DNA of 64,000 nt from Streptomyces eurocidicus. Lineage in GTDB: Bacteria; Actinomycetota; Actinomycetes; Streptomycetales; Streptomycetaceae. Positions 50,502-59,256 of this stretch are shown here, piece by piece. The notes below the pieces were generated by a model that worked only from the letters and a program-made list of their open reading frames with translations, ran no database searches and had not been told where the DNA came from. The number at the start of each line of letters is the position of its first letter. The first letter of the stretch is position 1. Position numbers and translations under genes: made by a program. Location: contig NZ_LGUI01000004.1 of assembly GCF_002891295.1 (NCBI RefSeq), forward strand, positions 682,001 to 746,000, read 5' to 3'.

Positions 50502-51371
50502 TCAGCCGCCCGCGCCCGGATCGGTGGGCTTCCAGCGGAAGAGGCGTTTCTCCGCGAAGGTCAGCAGCCCCTCCGCGAGGAGGGCGACGACGGCGAGGAT
50601 GACCATCGCGGCGTAGACGCCGGCCGTGTTGAAGGCGCCCTGGGCGCTGGCGATGAGCATCCCGATGCCCTTCATGGCACCGATGTACTCGCCGACGATC
50701 GCGCCGATCAGCGCGAAGCCGAAGCTCACATGGAGGCTGGTGAAGATCCAGGAGGTCGCGGACGGGACGACGACCTGAAGGGTCACCCGGCGGTTGCTCG
50801 CACCCAGGATGCGGGCGTTGGCCACCAGATTGCGGTCGACCTCGCGGGCGCCCTGGAAGGCGTTGAAGAAGACCGGGAAGAAGACCAGCACGACGGCCGA
50901 GGCGACCTTGGACGCGGGGCCCAGCCCGAACCAGATCAGGAAGATCGGCGCCAGCACGATCCGCGGCACCGCGTTGAGCACCTTGATGTACGGGCCGAAG
51001 ACGTCGGCCAGGAAGCGGACCCGGCCGAGCACGATGCCGAGCACCACACCGGCGAGGACGCCGATGACCCAGCCGAGCAGCGCCTCGTAGAGCGTGTACC
51101 AGATCTGCTCGCCGAGCGAGCCCTGCGCGGTGCCGTGCAGCGTCCACTGGACGATCTGGTCCCAGATCGCCGACGGCATCGAGAAGTTGAACGGATCGAT
51201 CAAGCCATTCCGGGACAGCGCCTCCCACGCGGCGAGCACCGCCACGAGCAGCAGCACCCGGGCCCCGTACACGAGCGCCCTGCGGCGGCGGGCGGCCTGC
51301 GCGCGGGTCACCGTCCGGCTGGTGCGGAAGGCGGTGGGCGCGCCGACGGACTCCACGGACTCAAGCGACAC
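50502..51371 (-). CDS. ABC transporter permease (SsuC/TauC-like)
   Basis: This 289-residue BPD-type permease has six membrane helices. After a charged N-terminus come ARVLLLVAVLAAWEALS, LLGWVIGVLAGVVLGIVLGR, RIVLAPIFLIWFGLG, VVLVFFPVFFNAFQG and the EAA-like ATPase-coupling loop NARILGASNRRVTLQVVVPS. Two final helices end in LAVVALLAEGLLTFAE. The start is GTG 51371, overlapping the ATPase gene by 11 bases. It forms the membrane part of the importer with the lipoprotein at 49.3 kb. Confidence 0.92.
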   Translation of the reverse strand: MSLESVESVGAPTAFRTSRTVTRAQAARRRRALVYGARVLLLVAVLAAWEALSRNGLIDPFNFSMPSAIWDQIVQWTLHGTAQGSLGEQIWYTLYEALLGWVIGVLAGVVLGIVLGRVRFLADVFGPYIKVLNAVPRIVLAPIFLIWFGLGPASKVASAVVLVFFPVFFNAFQGAREVDRNLVANARILGASNRRVTLQVVVPSATSWIFTSLHVSFGFALIGAIVGEYIGAMKGIGMLIASAQGAFNTAGVYAAMVILAVVALLAEGLLTFAEKRLFRWKPTDPGAGG

Positions 51372-52218
51372 GGGAGGCCCCCCTCTCCCGGGTGATGCGG
51401 ACCTCTTCGCCGAGGGAGGACCAGATCTCGCGGTAGATCTCCACGAACTCCGGCTCCAGCCGGACGGCTTCGACCTTGCGCGGCCGGGGCAGCCGGACGG
51501 GGAAGACCTCCTTGACGGTCGCCGGGCCGGCGGTCATCACCACGACCTTGTCGGCGAGCGCGATCGCCTCCTCCAGGTCGTGGGTGACGAAGACGACGGA
51601 GGCCGCCGCCCCATCGGCGCGGCTGGCGCTCCACAGCTCCAGGAGTTCGTCCGACATCAGCGCCCGCGTCTGTACGTCGAGCGCCGAGAAGGGCTCGTCC
51701 ATCAGCAGGATCGCGGGGTCGCACACGAAGGTCTGGGCGAGCGCGACGCGCTTGCGCTGCCCGCCGGAGAGCTGGTGCGGATAGCGGTCGGCGAAGGCGT
51801 CGAGGCCGACCCGGCCCAGCCAGTCGCGGGCCCGGTCCCGGGCCTCGGCCTTGGGCACGCCGCGGAAGCGGGGACCGGCCGTCACGTTGGAGAGCACGGT
51901 GCGCCAGGGGAAGACCGCGTCCTGCTGGAAGACGAAGCCGACCTCCGGCCGGATCCCGCGCACCGGCTCGCCGCCGACCAGCACCTCGCCCTCGGTCGGC
52001 TCCTCCAACCCGCTGACCAGGGTGAGCGTGGTGGACTTGCCGCATCCGGTCGGTCCCACGACCGCCACGAACTCGCCCCGCTCCACGGTGAGGTCGAGAT
52101 CCCGTACGGCCGTGTGCGCGGCCCCCGAGGGGGTCCGGAACACCTTGCTCGCGCCCCGCAGCTCGATCGCCGGGGTGTGCCCGCCCGGCGCGGGGCCGCC
52201 GCGCCTGTCGCCGTTCAT
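51361..52218 (-). CDS. ABC transporter ATP-binding protein (SsuB/TauB-like)
   Basis: This 285-residue ATPase of the nitrate/sulfonate/taurine importer class has Walker A VVGPTGCGKSTTL, Q-loop VFQQDAVFPWRTV, signature LSGGQRKRVALAQ, Walker B ILLMDEPFSALD and switch His in VTHDLEEAIAL. The ATG at 52218 is preferred because AAGGAGG lies 8 bases before it; the ATG six bases earlier would touch the ribosome-binding site. The longer open frame to 52527 is non-coding promoter region. It is first gene of the operon, divergent from the two-component system. Confidence 0.93.
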   Translation of the reverse strand: MNGDRRGGPAPGGHTPAIELRGASKVFRTPSGAAHTAVRDLDLTVERGEFVAVVGPTGCGKSTTLTLVSGLEEPTEGEVLVGGEPVRGIRPEVGFVFQQDAVFPWRTVLSNVTAGPRFRGVPKAEARDRARDWLGRVGLDAFADRYPHQLSGGQRKRVALAQTFVCDPAILLMDEPFSALDVQTRALMSDELLELWSASRADGAAASVVFVTHDLEEAIALADKVVVMTAGPATVKEVFPVRLPRPRKVEAVRLEPEFVEIYREIWSSLGEEVRITRERGASRVA

Positions 52219-52541
52219 CCGCATGCCTCCTTCGCCCGGCCGCCTCGTCGGACCCCCGCTGTCCTGGGGCCCGGTCGGCCGGTGCTGGAGGTTAGGTGCG
52301 GCGCGCGGCGACGGCACAGGCTTGTGGGCGCTGTGCGGCTTCCGCGCACGAACCCCGTTCTGCTCGTTCTGCTCACGGTGGAACCTCGCGGTAGCGCAAC
52401 GAATGCGCCACGGGGCTGGGCTACGGGGGCAGGGCCCGGATACGTTCTGTTGACGCCGCAGAAGCGGACAGCCGCTGAACCGGAATTGACCAATCCGGTC
52501 CGGCTGGGCGACTGGCCGGTCCCGCATGGGCGGGAGACGAC
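52219..52541. promoter_or_regulatory. Divergent promoter region with an inverted repeat
   Basis: 323 bases between the ABC transporter operon and the sensor-kinase gene, without a credible gene. A dyad at 52480-52498 (CCGG-A-ATTG-AC-CAAT-CCGG, one unpaired base) lies 43 bases before the kinase start and is a candidate operator for the regulator encoded downstream. This is inferred from symmetry and position only. Confidence 0.45.
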
Positions 52542-54164
52542 ATGAAAGGGACAGAGATGCGCCCCCGGTGGCCCCGCCGCGTCTTCGCCCAGGTCCTGCT
52601 CGTCCACCTCCTGATCATCACCGGGGTCACCGGGCTCGCCGCCGGGCTCTTCCTCGCGCCCCTCGGTGCCCAGCTGGACGAACAGGCCGAGCGCCGGGCG
52701 CTGTCCATCGCCCAGGCCACCGCCGCCCAGCCGGGCCTCGCCCACGACCTGCTGGCCGGCAGGCCCACCCCGGACGGCCCGGTCCAGGCCGGCGCCGAAC
52801 GCGTCCGGCTGGCCACGGGCGCCAGCTATGTGGTGATCGTCGACACCCGGGGCATCCGCTACTCCCACACCACCCCCTCCCGGATCGGCGGCCGCGTCAG
52901 CTCCGACCCCGGCCCGGCCCTCGGCGGCCGTGAGTGGACGGGCATCGGGCGGGGCACCCTCGGCCGCTCCGCCCGGGGCAAGGTGCCGCTGCGCGACGGC
53001 GAGGGGGCCGTCGTCGGCGCCGTCTCCGTAGGCATCGCCTACGACAACGTGCACGCCCTGCTGATCCGCGCGGTGCCGGGCATCCTGCTCTACGCGGGGG
53101 CCGCGCTCGCGGCCGGCGCGCTGGCCGCGGTCGCCGTGTCCCGGCGGCTGCGCAAGCGCACCCACGGCATCGAACTCACCGAGATATCAGCGCTCCTGAA
53201 CGAGCGTGAGGCCATGCTGCACGGCATCCGCGAGGGCGTGGTGGCGCTGGACCGGCGCGGCCGGGTGCGCCTGGTCAACGACGAGGCGCAGCGGCTGCTC
53301 GGCCTCGGGCAGGACGCCATCGGACAGCCCCTCGACACCGTCCTGCCGCCCGGCAGGACCACCGATGTCCTGGCCGGCCGGGTGACCGGTACGGACCTGC
53401 TCACCGTGCGGGACGGCCGGGTGCTCGTCGCCAACCGGATGGACACCGCCGACGGCGGCACCGTGGCGACCCTGCGCGACCGCACGGAGCTGGAGCAGCT
53501 GCGCAGGGAGCTGGACGGCACCCGGGGGCTGACCGACGCGCTGCGCGCCCAGGACCACGAGCACGCCAACCGGCTGCACACCCTCCTGGGCCTGCTGGAG
53601 CTCGGGCTGCACAAGGAGGCCGCCGAGTTCGTCGCGGAGGTGACGGGCGCGCACCGGGCCACCGCCGAGCAGGTCACCGAGCGGGTCCGGGACCCCGTGG
53701 TCAGCGCCCTGCTGGTGGGCAAGGGCGCGGTGGCCGCGGAGCGCGGGGTGGCCCTGCGGGTGAGCCCCGGCAGCCGGCTGCCCGACCGGGTGGTGGACGC
53801 GCGGGACGTGGTGACGGTGCTCGGGAACCTCGTGGACAACGCCCTGGACGCGCTGGCCGCCGGACCGCGCGGGGAGCCCTGGGTCGAGGTCGACCTGCGC
53901 GCGGTGGGCTCCACCGTGGTCCTCCGGGTCTCGGACAACGGGCCGGGCATACCGGAGGCCGCCGGGGAGCTGGTGTTCACGGACGGCTGGTCCACCAAGG
54001 AGTCGTCCCCGCACCGCCGCCGGGGCCTCGGCCTCGCGCTCGTACGGCGACTGGCCGAGCGCTACGGCGGCTCGGCGCGGTCGGGTGATCGGGAAGGCGG
54101 CGGCGCGGTGTTCACCGTGGAGCTGCCGGAAGCACTGAACCACCTCGAAAGGGTGAATCGATGA
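52542..54164 (+). CDS. CitA/DcuS-family sensor histidine kinase
   Basis: This 540-residue kinase has two membrane helices (about 15-38, VLLVHLLIITGVTGLAAGLF, and 178-200, GILLYAGAALAAGALAAVAV) flanking an extracytoplasmic PAS-like (PDC/CitAP) sensor. The sensor has SYVVIVDTRGIRYSHTTPSR and GAVSVGIAYDNVH. A cytoplasmic PAS lies at about 220-320. The unusual phospho-His box of this family is RAQDHEHANRLHTLLGLLEL, and the HATPase has LGNLVDNALDAL, DNGPGIP and GLGLALVRRLAE. Such kinases sense citrate or C4-dicarboxylates; here the ligand is unknown. ATG 52542 is used, and an ATG at 52557 is equally possible. It is coupled to the regulator by ATGA. Confidence 0.9.
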   Translation: MKGTEMRPRWPRRVFAQVLLVHLLIITGVTGLAAGLFLAPLGAQLDEQAERRALSIAQATAAQPGLAHDLLAGRPTPDGPVQAGAERVRLATGASYVVIVDTRGIRYSHTTPSRIGGRVSSDPGPALGGREWTGIGRGTLGRSARGKVPLRDGEGAVVGAVSVGIAYDNVHALLIRAVPGILLYAGAALAAGALAAVAVSRRLRKRTHGIELTEISALLNEREAMLHGIREGVVALDRRGRVRLVNDEAQRLLGLGQDAIGQPLDTVLPPGRTTDVLAGRVTGTDLLTVRDGRVLVANRMDTADGGTVATLRDRTELEQLRRELDGTRGLTDALRAQDHEHANRLHTLLGLLELGLHKEAAEFVAEVTGAHRATAEQVTERVRDPVVSALLVGKGAVAAERGVALRVSPGSRLPDRVVDARDVVTVLGNLVDNALDALAAGPRGEPWVEVDLRAVGSTVVLRVSDNGPGIPEAAGELVFTDGWSTKESSPHRRRGLGLALVRRLAERYGGSARSGDREGGGAVFTVELPEALNHLERVNR

Positions 54165-54841
54165 TCGAGGTCCTGGTCGTGGACGACGACTTCCGCGTCG
54201 CCGAGATCAACGCCGCTTACGTCGCACGGGTCCCCGGCTTCCACGTCGGCGCCAAGGCCCACAACGCGGCGCAGGCCATGGCGGTCCTGGAGCGCGGCGG
54301 CATCGACCTGGTCCTGCTGGACCACTTCCTGCCGGACGAGACCGGGCTGTCCCTGGTCCGCCGGATACGTCAGCGGGGGCACCTCACCGACGTCATCATG
54401 GTGACGGCCTCGCGCGACATCGCGACCGTACAGGCGGCGATGTGTTATGGCGCGCTGCAGTACCTCGTCAAGCCGTTCACCTTCCCCGGGCTGCGGGTGA
54501 AGCTGGAGGCGTACGCGCAGCTGCGGCGGACCCTGGACGACGCGGAGGAGGCGGGCCAGGACCAGGTCGACCGGATCTTCGGCACGCTGCGGACGGCGGC
54601 CACCAGCGCGCCCCTGCCGAAGGGGCACTCCGCGCCGACGGCCGAGCTGATCCGCCGGGTGCTCTCGGACGCGGCCCGGCCGCTGTCGGCGCACGAGGTG
54701 GCGGCCCGCTCCGGGCTGAGCCGCTCGACGGCGCAGCGCTACCTCAAACGGCTGGAGGAGTCCGGGCGGCTCCGGCTCACCCTGAAGTACGGCGAGACGG
54801 GCCGTCCGGAGCACCGCTACACCTGGGCGGTGGCCGGCTGA
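54161..54841 (+). CDS. CitB/DcuR-family response regulator
   Basis: This 226-residue regulator has receiver motifs DDD at 8-10, phospho-acceptor Asp54 (LVLLDHFLPDETG), the switch Thr in VTASRD and Lys in YLVKPFTF. The C-terminal domain (about 160-226) is a helix-turn-helix of the DcuR type (AHEVAARSGLSRSTAQRYLK, then RLEESGRLRLTLKYGETGRP and EHRYTW). It is translationally coupled to the kinase. Its probable target is the divergent ABC transporter promoter, on the usual pattern of divergent regulation; no direct evidence is in the sequence. Confidence 0.92.
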   Translation: MIEVLVVDDDFRVAEINAAYVARVPGFHVGAKAHNAAQAMAVLERGGIDLVLLDHFLPDETGLSLVRRIRQRGHLTDVIMVTASRDIATVQAAMCYGALQYLVKPFTFPGLRVKLEAYAQLRRTLDDAEEAGQDQVDRIFGTLRTAATSAPLPKGHSAPTAELIRRVLSDAARPLSAHEVAARSGLSRSTAQRYLKRLEESGRLRLTLKYGETGRPEHRYTWAVAG

Positions 54842-54883
54842 CGCGGGCCGGCCACCGCGCTCGTCAAGGCGCCCGAGGGACCG

Positions 54884-57004
54884 TCAGGCGTCGATGCGCG
54901 AGCGGTCCAGCGTCGCCGCCGAGTTGGTGATGAACTCCTTACGGGGGGCCACCTCATTGCCCATCAGCAGGTCGAAGGCGCGCTCGGCCGCCTCCAGGTC
55001 GCTGATGTTGATGCGGCGCAGGGTGCGGTGGCGGGGGTCCATCGTGGTCTCCGCGAGCTGGTCGGCGTCCATCTCGCCGAGGCCCTTGTAGCGCTGGATG
55101 CCGTCCTTGTACGGGACGTTCTTGCGGTCCAGCTCCAGCAGCGTCTGCCGCAGCTCGCTGTCGGAGTAGGTGTAGATGTACTTGTCCTGGCCCTTCTTCG
55201 GGCGGGTGAGCTCCACCCGGTGCAGGGGCGGCACCGCGGAGAAGACCCGGCCCTCCTCCACCATGGGGCGCATGTAGCGCTGGAAGAGGGTCAGCAGCAG
55301 ACAGCGGATGTGCGCGCCGTCGACATCGGCGTCGGCGAGGAAGATGACCTTGCCGTAGCGCGCGGCGTCGATGTCGAAGGTCCGCCCGGACCCGGCTCCT
55401 ATGACCTGGATGATCGCGCCGCACTCGGCGTTCTTCAGCATGTCGGAGACCGACGACTTCTGGACGTTCAGGATCTTGCCGCGGATCGGCAGCAGCGCCT
55501 GGAACTCGGAGTTCCGGGCGAGCTTCGCGGTGCCGAGCGCGGAGTCTCCCTCGACGATGAACAGCTCGCTGCGCTCGACGTCGTCGCTGCGGCAGTCGGC
55601 GAGCTTGGCCGGCAGCGAGGAGGACTCCAGGGCCGTCTTCCGCCGCTGGGCCTCCTTGTGCTGCCGGGCGGCGATGCGCGTACGGGCCGCCGCGACGACC
55701 TTCTCCATGACGGCGCGGGCCTGCTGCTTGGCATCGCGCTTGGTGGAGGTCAGGAACGCCTTGAGCTCCTTCGCGACCACGTTCGCCACGATCCGGGTGG
55801 CGGCCGAGGTGCCCAGGACCTCCTTGGTCTGCCCCTCGAACTGCGGTTCGGCCAGCCGGACCGTCACCACGGCCGTGAGGCCCTCCATGGCGTCGTCCTT
55901 GACGACGTCGTCCTCGGCGACCCTCAGCAGCTTCGACGAGCGGAGCACCTCGTTGACGGTCTTGGTGATGGAGCGCTCGAATCCGGACACGTGCGTGCCG
56001 CCCTTGGGGGTGGCGATGATGTTGACGAACGACTTCACGTTCGTGTCGTAGCCGGTGCCCCAGCGCAGGGCGATGTCCACGCCCAGCTCGCGGGTGACCT
56101 CGGTCGGCGTCATGTGGCCGCGGTCGTCGAGGACCGGCACGGTCTCCTTGAAGGTGCCCTGGCCCGTCAGCCGCAGCACGTCGCAGACGGCCTTGTCCTG
56201 CGCGAGGTACTCGCAGAACTCGCTGATGCCGCCGTCGTAGCGGAACGTCTCCTCGGTGGCGCCCTCGCCGTCGAGGCCGCGCTCGTCCCGGACGACGATC
56301 GTCAGGCCCGGCACCAGGAACGCCGTCTGCCGGGCGCGCCCGTAGAGCGTCTCCAGGGAGAGCTTGGCGTCCTTGAGGAAGATCTGGCGGTCCGCCCAGT
56401 AGCGCACCCGGGTGCCGGTGCGGGTCTTGGGCACCTTCTTGCCCTTGAGGAGGCCGTTGCCCGGGTCGAAGGGGGCGTCCGGGCCGGACTCGGTGAAGAT
56501 GCCGGGGACGCCGCGGCGGAAGCTGATGGCGTGCGTCCGGCTGTTCCGGTCGACCTCGACGTCCAGCCGGGCGGAGAGGGCGTTGACGACGGAGGCGCCG
56601 ACGCCGTGCAGACCGCCGGAGGCGGCGTACGAGCCGCCGCCGAACTTTCCGCCGGCGTGCAGCTTGGTCATGACGACCTCGACGCCGGACAGGCCGGTCT
56701 TGGGCTCGACGTCCACCGGGATGCCGCGGCCGTTGTCCCGCACCTCCACGGAGCCGTCGTCGTGGAGGATCACGTCGATCCGGTCGCAGAAGCCGCCCAG
56801 GGCCTCGTCCACGGAATTGTCGATGATCTCCCAGAGGCAGTGCATCAGACCGCGGCTGTCGGTCGAGCCGATATACATGCCGGGGCGCTTGCGAACGGCC
56901 TCGAGGCCCTCGAGGACGAGCAGGTGCCGCGCGGTGTAGTTGGATCCGTCCCGGTCTGCCCCGGTCAGCAACGCAGTGGACGGCACGGACATATCGGCGG
57001 TCAC
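54884..57004 (-). CDS. parE: DNA topoisomerase IV subunit B (ParE/GyrB2)
   Basis: This 706-residue ATPase subunit has the GHKL ATP site with EIIDNSVDEALGG, DNGRGIPVDV and the lid GGLHGVGASVVNAL. The transducer Lys region is followed by the TOPRIM domain with FIVEGDSALGTAK, LPIRGKILNV and the metal-binding DADVDGAHIRCLLL. It ends with PRKEFITNSA, matching the family's C-terminus. The start is GTG 57004, with GAGGAGCG 6-8 bases upstream; the ATG four codons later is an alternative. It is monocistronic and convergent with the CitB-type gene (42 bases). Subunit A is encoded at 42.2 kb. Confidence 0.95.
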   Translation of the reverse strand: MTADMSVPSTALLTGADRDGSNYTARHLLVLEGLEAVRKRPGMYIGSTDSRGLMHCLWEIIDNSVDEALGGFCDRIDVILHDDGSVEVRDNGRGIPVDVEPKTGLSGVEVVMTKLHAGGKFGGGSYAASGGLHGVGASVVNALSARLDVEVDRNSRTHAISFRRGVPGIFTESGPDAPFDPGNGLLKGKKVPKTRTGTRVRYWADRQIFLKDAKLSLETLYGRARQTAFLVPGLTIVVRDERGLDGEGATEETFRYDGGISEFCEYLAQDKAVCDVLRLTGQGTFKETVPVLDDRGHMTPTEVTRELGVDIALRWGTGYDTNVKSFVNIIATPKGGTHVSGFERSITKTVNEVLRSSKLLRVAEDDVVKDDAMEGLTAVVTVRLAEPQFEGQTKEVLGTSAATRIVANVVAKELKAFLTSTKRDAKQQARAVMEKVVAAARTRIAARQHKEAQRRKTALESSSLPAKLADCRSDDVERSELFIVEGDSALGTAKLARNSEFQALLPIRGKILNVQKSSVSDMLKNAECGAIIQVIGAGSGRTFDIDAARYGKVIFLADADVDGAHIRCLLLTLFQRYMRPMVEEGRVFSAVPPLHRVELTRPKKGQDKYIYTYSDSELRQTLLELDRKNVPYKDGIQRYKGLGEMDADQLAETTMDPRHRTLRRINISDLEAAERAFDLLMGNEVAPRKEFITNSAATLDRSRIDA

Positions 57005-57436
57005 GCGGTTCGCTCCTCGCTGAATTTCTTTTTGGCCCGGGTCGGGCGCAGTGATGGCTCTGTCGCCGTTCAGAGGGTACCGACGCCTGGTAGAGCCTTT
57101 GCGCAGCCACCCGTGGGAACGCCCATGCTAGTCCAGGGTCGATCAGATGTTCGATGACTCGATGGGGTGACGTGCACATCACGTTCCCTTGGAGGCATGA
57201 ACCATTTAGGCTCCGGGCACGTCCTGAACAACAACCCGGCAAGCCGGCCGGGTGGACGAGAACTCCCCAGCGATGTGAAACCGTAAGCCCACGCAATACG
57301 GCTCATTCGCCGCCAACCGTCAAGATCCGGCCTGCTCCGAAGGAAGTTTCGAGGAAAAGCCGCGAGCGGGAACGTTTTCGGCCTGGTTGGATGTTGACCC
57401 TGGTACGACAGCTCGTCGAGCTAGAGAAGAGGCGAC
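57005..57436. promoter_or_regulatory. Divergent promoter region of parE and the zinc-ribbon gene
   Basis: About 430 bases, less GC-rich than the neighbours, without a credible gene. It should contain both promoters. I could not assign -35/-10 boxes with confidence. Confidence 0.45.
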
Positions 57437-57667
57437 GTGACTACTGTTCTGACCCCCGCGAGCCCGCTGACGGCCGCTGACCGCTGCGACCGGTGCGGCG
57501 CTCAGGCTTACCTGCGCGTCGTTCTCATGAGCGGCGGCGAACTGCTCTTCTGCGCCCACCATGGGCGTAAGTTCGAGCCAGAACTCAAGAAGATCGCCGC
57601 GGAAATACAGGACGAGACGGAGCGGCTCACCACCCCTCCGGCGTCCGCGTCCGACGAGGACCGCTGA
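57437..57667 (+). CDS. DUF7455 family small zinc-ribbon protein
   Basis: This 76-residue protein begins at GTG 57437 (MTTVLTPASPLTAADRCDRC). It has a CxxC pair (CDRCGAQAYLRVVL) and a second site, LLFCAHHGRKFEP, where one Cys and two His probably complete a zinc site. The tail is Lys/Glu/Thr-rich. It is a conserved Streptomyces protein found between parE and hrdB and now called DUF7455; function is unknown. GAGAAGAGGCGAC provides the ribosome-binding site. A long hairpin follows at 57738-57771. Confidence 0.85.
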   Translation: MTTVLTPASPLTAADRCDRCGAQAYLRVVLMSGGELLFCAHHGRKFEPELKKIAAEIQDETERLTTPPASASDEDR

Positions 57668-57737
57668 GTCCGCAGTGGAACGCTGACACATCGCATCCGA
57701 CGACGAGCGAGGTCCGGCCATCCAGGGCCGGGCAGCC

Positions 57738-57771
57738 GCGGGCGGCCACCCCCACGGGGGAGGCCGCCCGC
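57738..57771 (+). terminator. Hairpin terminator after the zinc-ribbon gene
   Basis: 10-base perfect outer arms (57738-57747 and 57762-57771) with an additional CCCC/GGGG inner stem, about 70 bases after the stop. The rest of 57668-58048 is GC-rich and shows no gene. Confidence 0.8.
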
Positions 57772-58048
57772 TCTCGTGCGCGCGCCCGGCCGGCGGGCCT
57801 CTCCGGCGGCGCGCCGCGGCGACCCTGCGCGTGTCGCGGCCCGGCGGCCTGACGGCGACCCGGGTGGCAGCGCGTACCGCGGGCCGGGCGCGAGCCGGGC
57901 GACGCCGGGGCGCGTGTAGCCGGCCTTCCCGGCCGCGGCAGCGGCGTGGCCCGCGGACCCGTACGCACCTCGGCCCACGGACCCGTACGACCCCCGGCCC
58001 GCAACCCCCGCGTCACCCCCAGCGGGCCGCCACAGGCCCTCACTGCCG

Positions 58049-59110
58049 TCACCACGGCCTCCGGGGGTGCTCCCCGGCACTCCTTTGCCCCGCCGCCCCA
58101 CGAGGCGGCGAGACGGGCCTCTGGCCCCTCACCGGCACCGGCGGGGGCGGCACGGCGTGCGAGCGGCCCTTCGGCCGTGCCGGCCGGCCGGCGTGCGACG
58201 CCGGCTGCCGGCCGTGCTTCCGGGCGACCGGCCCGGCGCCCCCCGTGACCCGGCCCGACCGCGCCTCCGAGGGCGATATCGGCGGAGCGGGCTTCAGTAC
58301 GTCGACGCTGTGCTCCTTCACCTTGTCGATGGCCGCCGAGATCCGTGTGTACACCCCCGGGTGGCCGGGCTGGGCGCAGCCGCTCCCCCAGGACACCAGC
58401 CCCACCAGCCGCCCCCGGGCCACCAGCGGTCCTCCGCTGTCGCCCTGGCAGGCGTCCCGGCCGCCCGCGGGAAGCCCCGCGCAGAGCATCGTGGCCCGCC
58501 GGTACACGCCCTCCGCGCTGCCGGGGTACGCCCGCTCGCACTGCGCGTCGTCCATCATGACCAGCCCCGCCGCCCGCAGGGTCTCGGAGTACGTGCCGTT
58601 GCCGAACATGTCGCCCCAGCCGTAGACCGCCGTCGGCGTGCCCGTGCGGTAGACGCCGTCGCCCGCCTGCGCCAGCGCGATCGCGCTGTCGTGCGGCAGC
58701 GGGTCCTTCAGCGTGAGCACGGCCAGGTCGCCCTCGTTGGTCTCGGTGTCGAAGTCCGGGTTGACCCAGGTGGCACGCAGCTCCAGCTCGGACCCGGACA
58801 CGCCCCTCAGATCGTCCCGGCCGTAGATCACCCGGAGGTCCTTCGCCTCGCTCACGTCCGTCCCGAGGACCTCGCGGCTGAGGCAGTGCGCCGCCGTGAG
58901 CACGGTCCGCTGCCCCACCACGGCACCGCCGCAGAACTGCCCCGAACGGGCGGGGCCGAACCGCTGGCGGCTGGCCAGGGCCACCGCCCAGGGCGCCTCC
59001 GCGGCCCGGACGGACTGCCCTCCGACGACCGCCAGGTCCGCCTGCGCGGGGACCGGCGCCGCCAGCAGCAGCGCGACCGCGCCGGCCAACGGGTAGCTCA
59101 GCGAACGCAT
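58049..59110 (-). CDS. Secreted trypsin-like serine protease with a long C-terminal tail
   Basis: This 353-residue S1-family protease starts with a signal peptide (1-27, AGAVALLLAAPVPAQA). Activation is at VVGGQSVRAAEAPWAVAL. The catalytic triad is His in VLTAAHCLS, Asp in NEGDLAVLTL and Ser in RDACQGDSGGPLV. The Asp six residues before the Ser suggests trypsin-like cleavage after Lys/Arg. Paired cysteines are in place. The S1 domain ends near VDVLKPAPP at about residue 280; the remaining 70 residues are Arg/Gly/Pro/Ala-rich with no fold. That tail could be a linker or read-through after loss of the original stop. The ATG at 59110 is chosen; upstream codons lack a signal. Confidence 0.88.
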   Translation of the reverse strand: MRSLSYPLAGAVALLLAAPVPAQADLAVVGGQSVRAAEAPWAVALASRQRFGPARSGQFCGGAVVGQRTVLTAAHCLSREVLGTDVSEAKDLRVIYGRDDLRGVSGSELELRATWVNPDFDTETNEGDLAVLTLKDPLPHDSAIALAQAGDGVYRTGTPTAVYGWGDMFGNGTYSETLRAAGLVMMDDAQCERAYPGSAEGVYRRATMLCAGLPAGGRDACQGDSGGPLVARGRLVGLVSWGSGCAQPGHPGVYTRISAAIDKVKEHSVDVLKPAPPISPSEARSGRVTGGAGPVARKHGRQPASHAGRPARPKGRSHAVPPPPVPVRGQRPVSPPRGAAGQRSAGEHPRRPW

Positions 59111-59182
59111 GCACACTCCTGACCGTATGAAGTCCCCTGCATACCCAGGGTCACCCCGTCCGCCGATCATCGCATCCCGAAG

Positions 59183-59224
59183 CCCGAAGGCCCGGCACCT
59201 CGGAAGAGGTGCCGGGCCTTCGGG
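59183..59224 (-). terminator. Terminator of hrdB
   Basis: 18-base perfect arms (59183-59200 and 59207-59224) with a 6-base loop, just downstream of the hrdB stop. Confidence 0.93.
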
Positions 59225-59256
59225 GACTTTCGGGGAACGGGCGACCGCCCCGGTTT

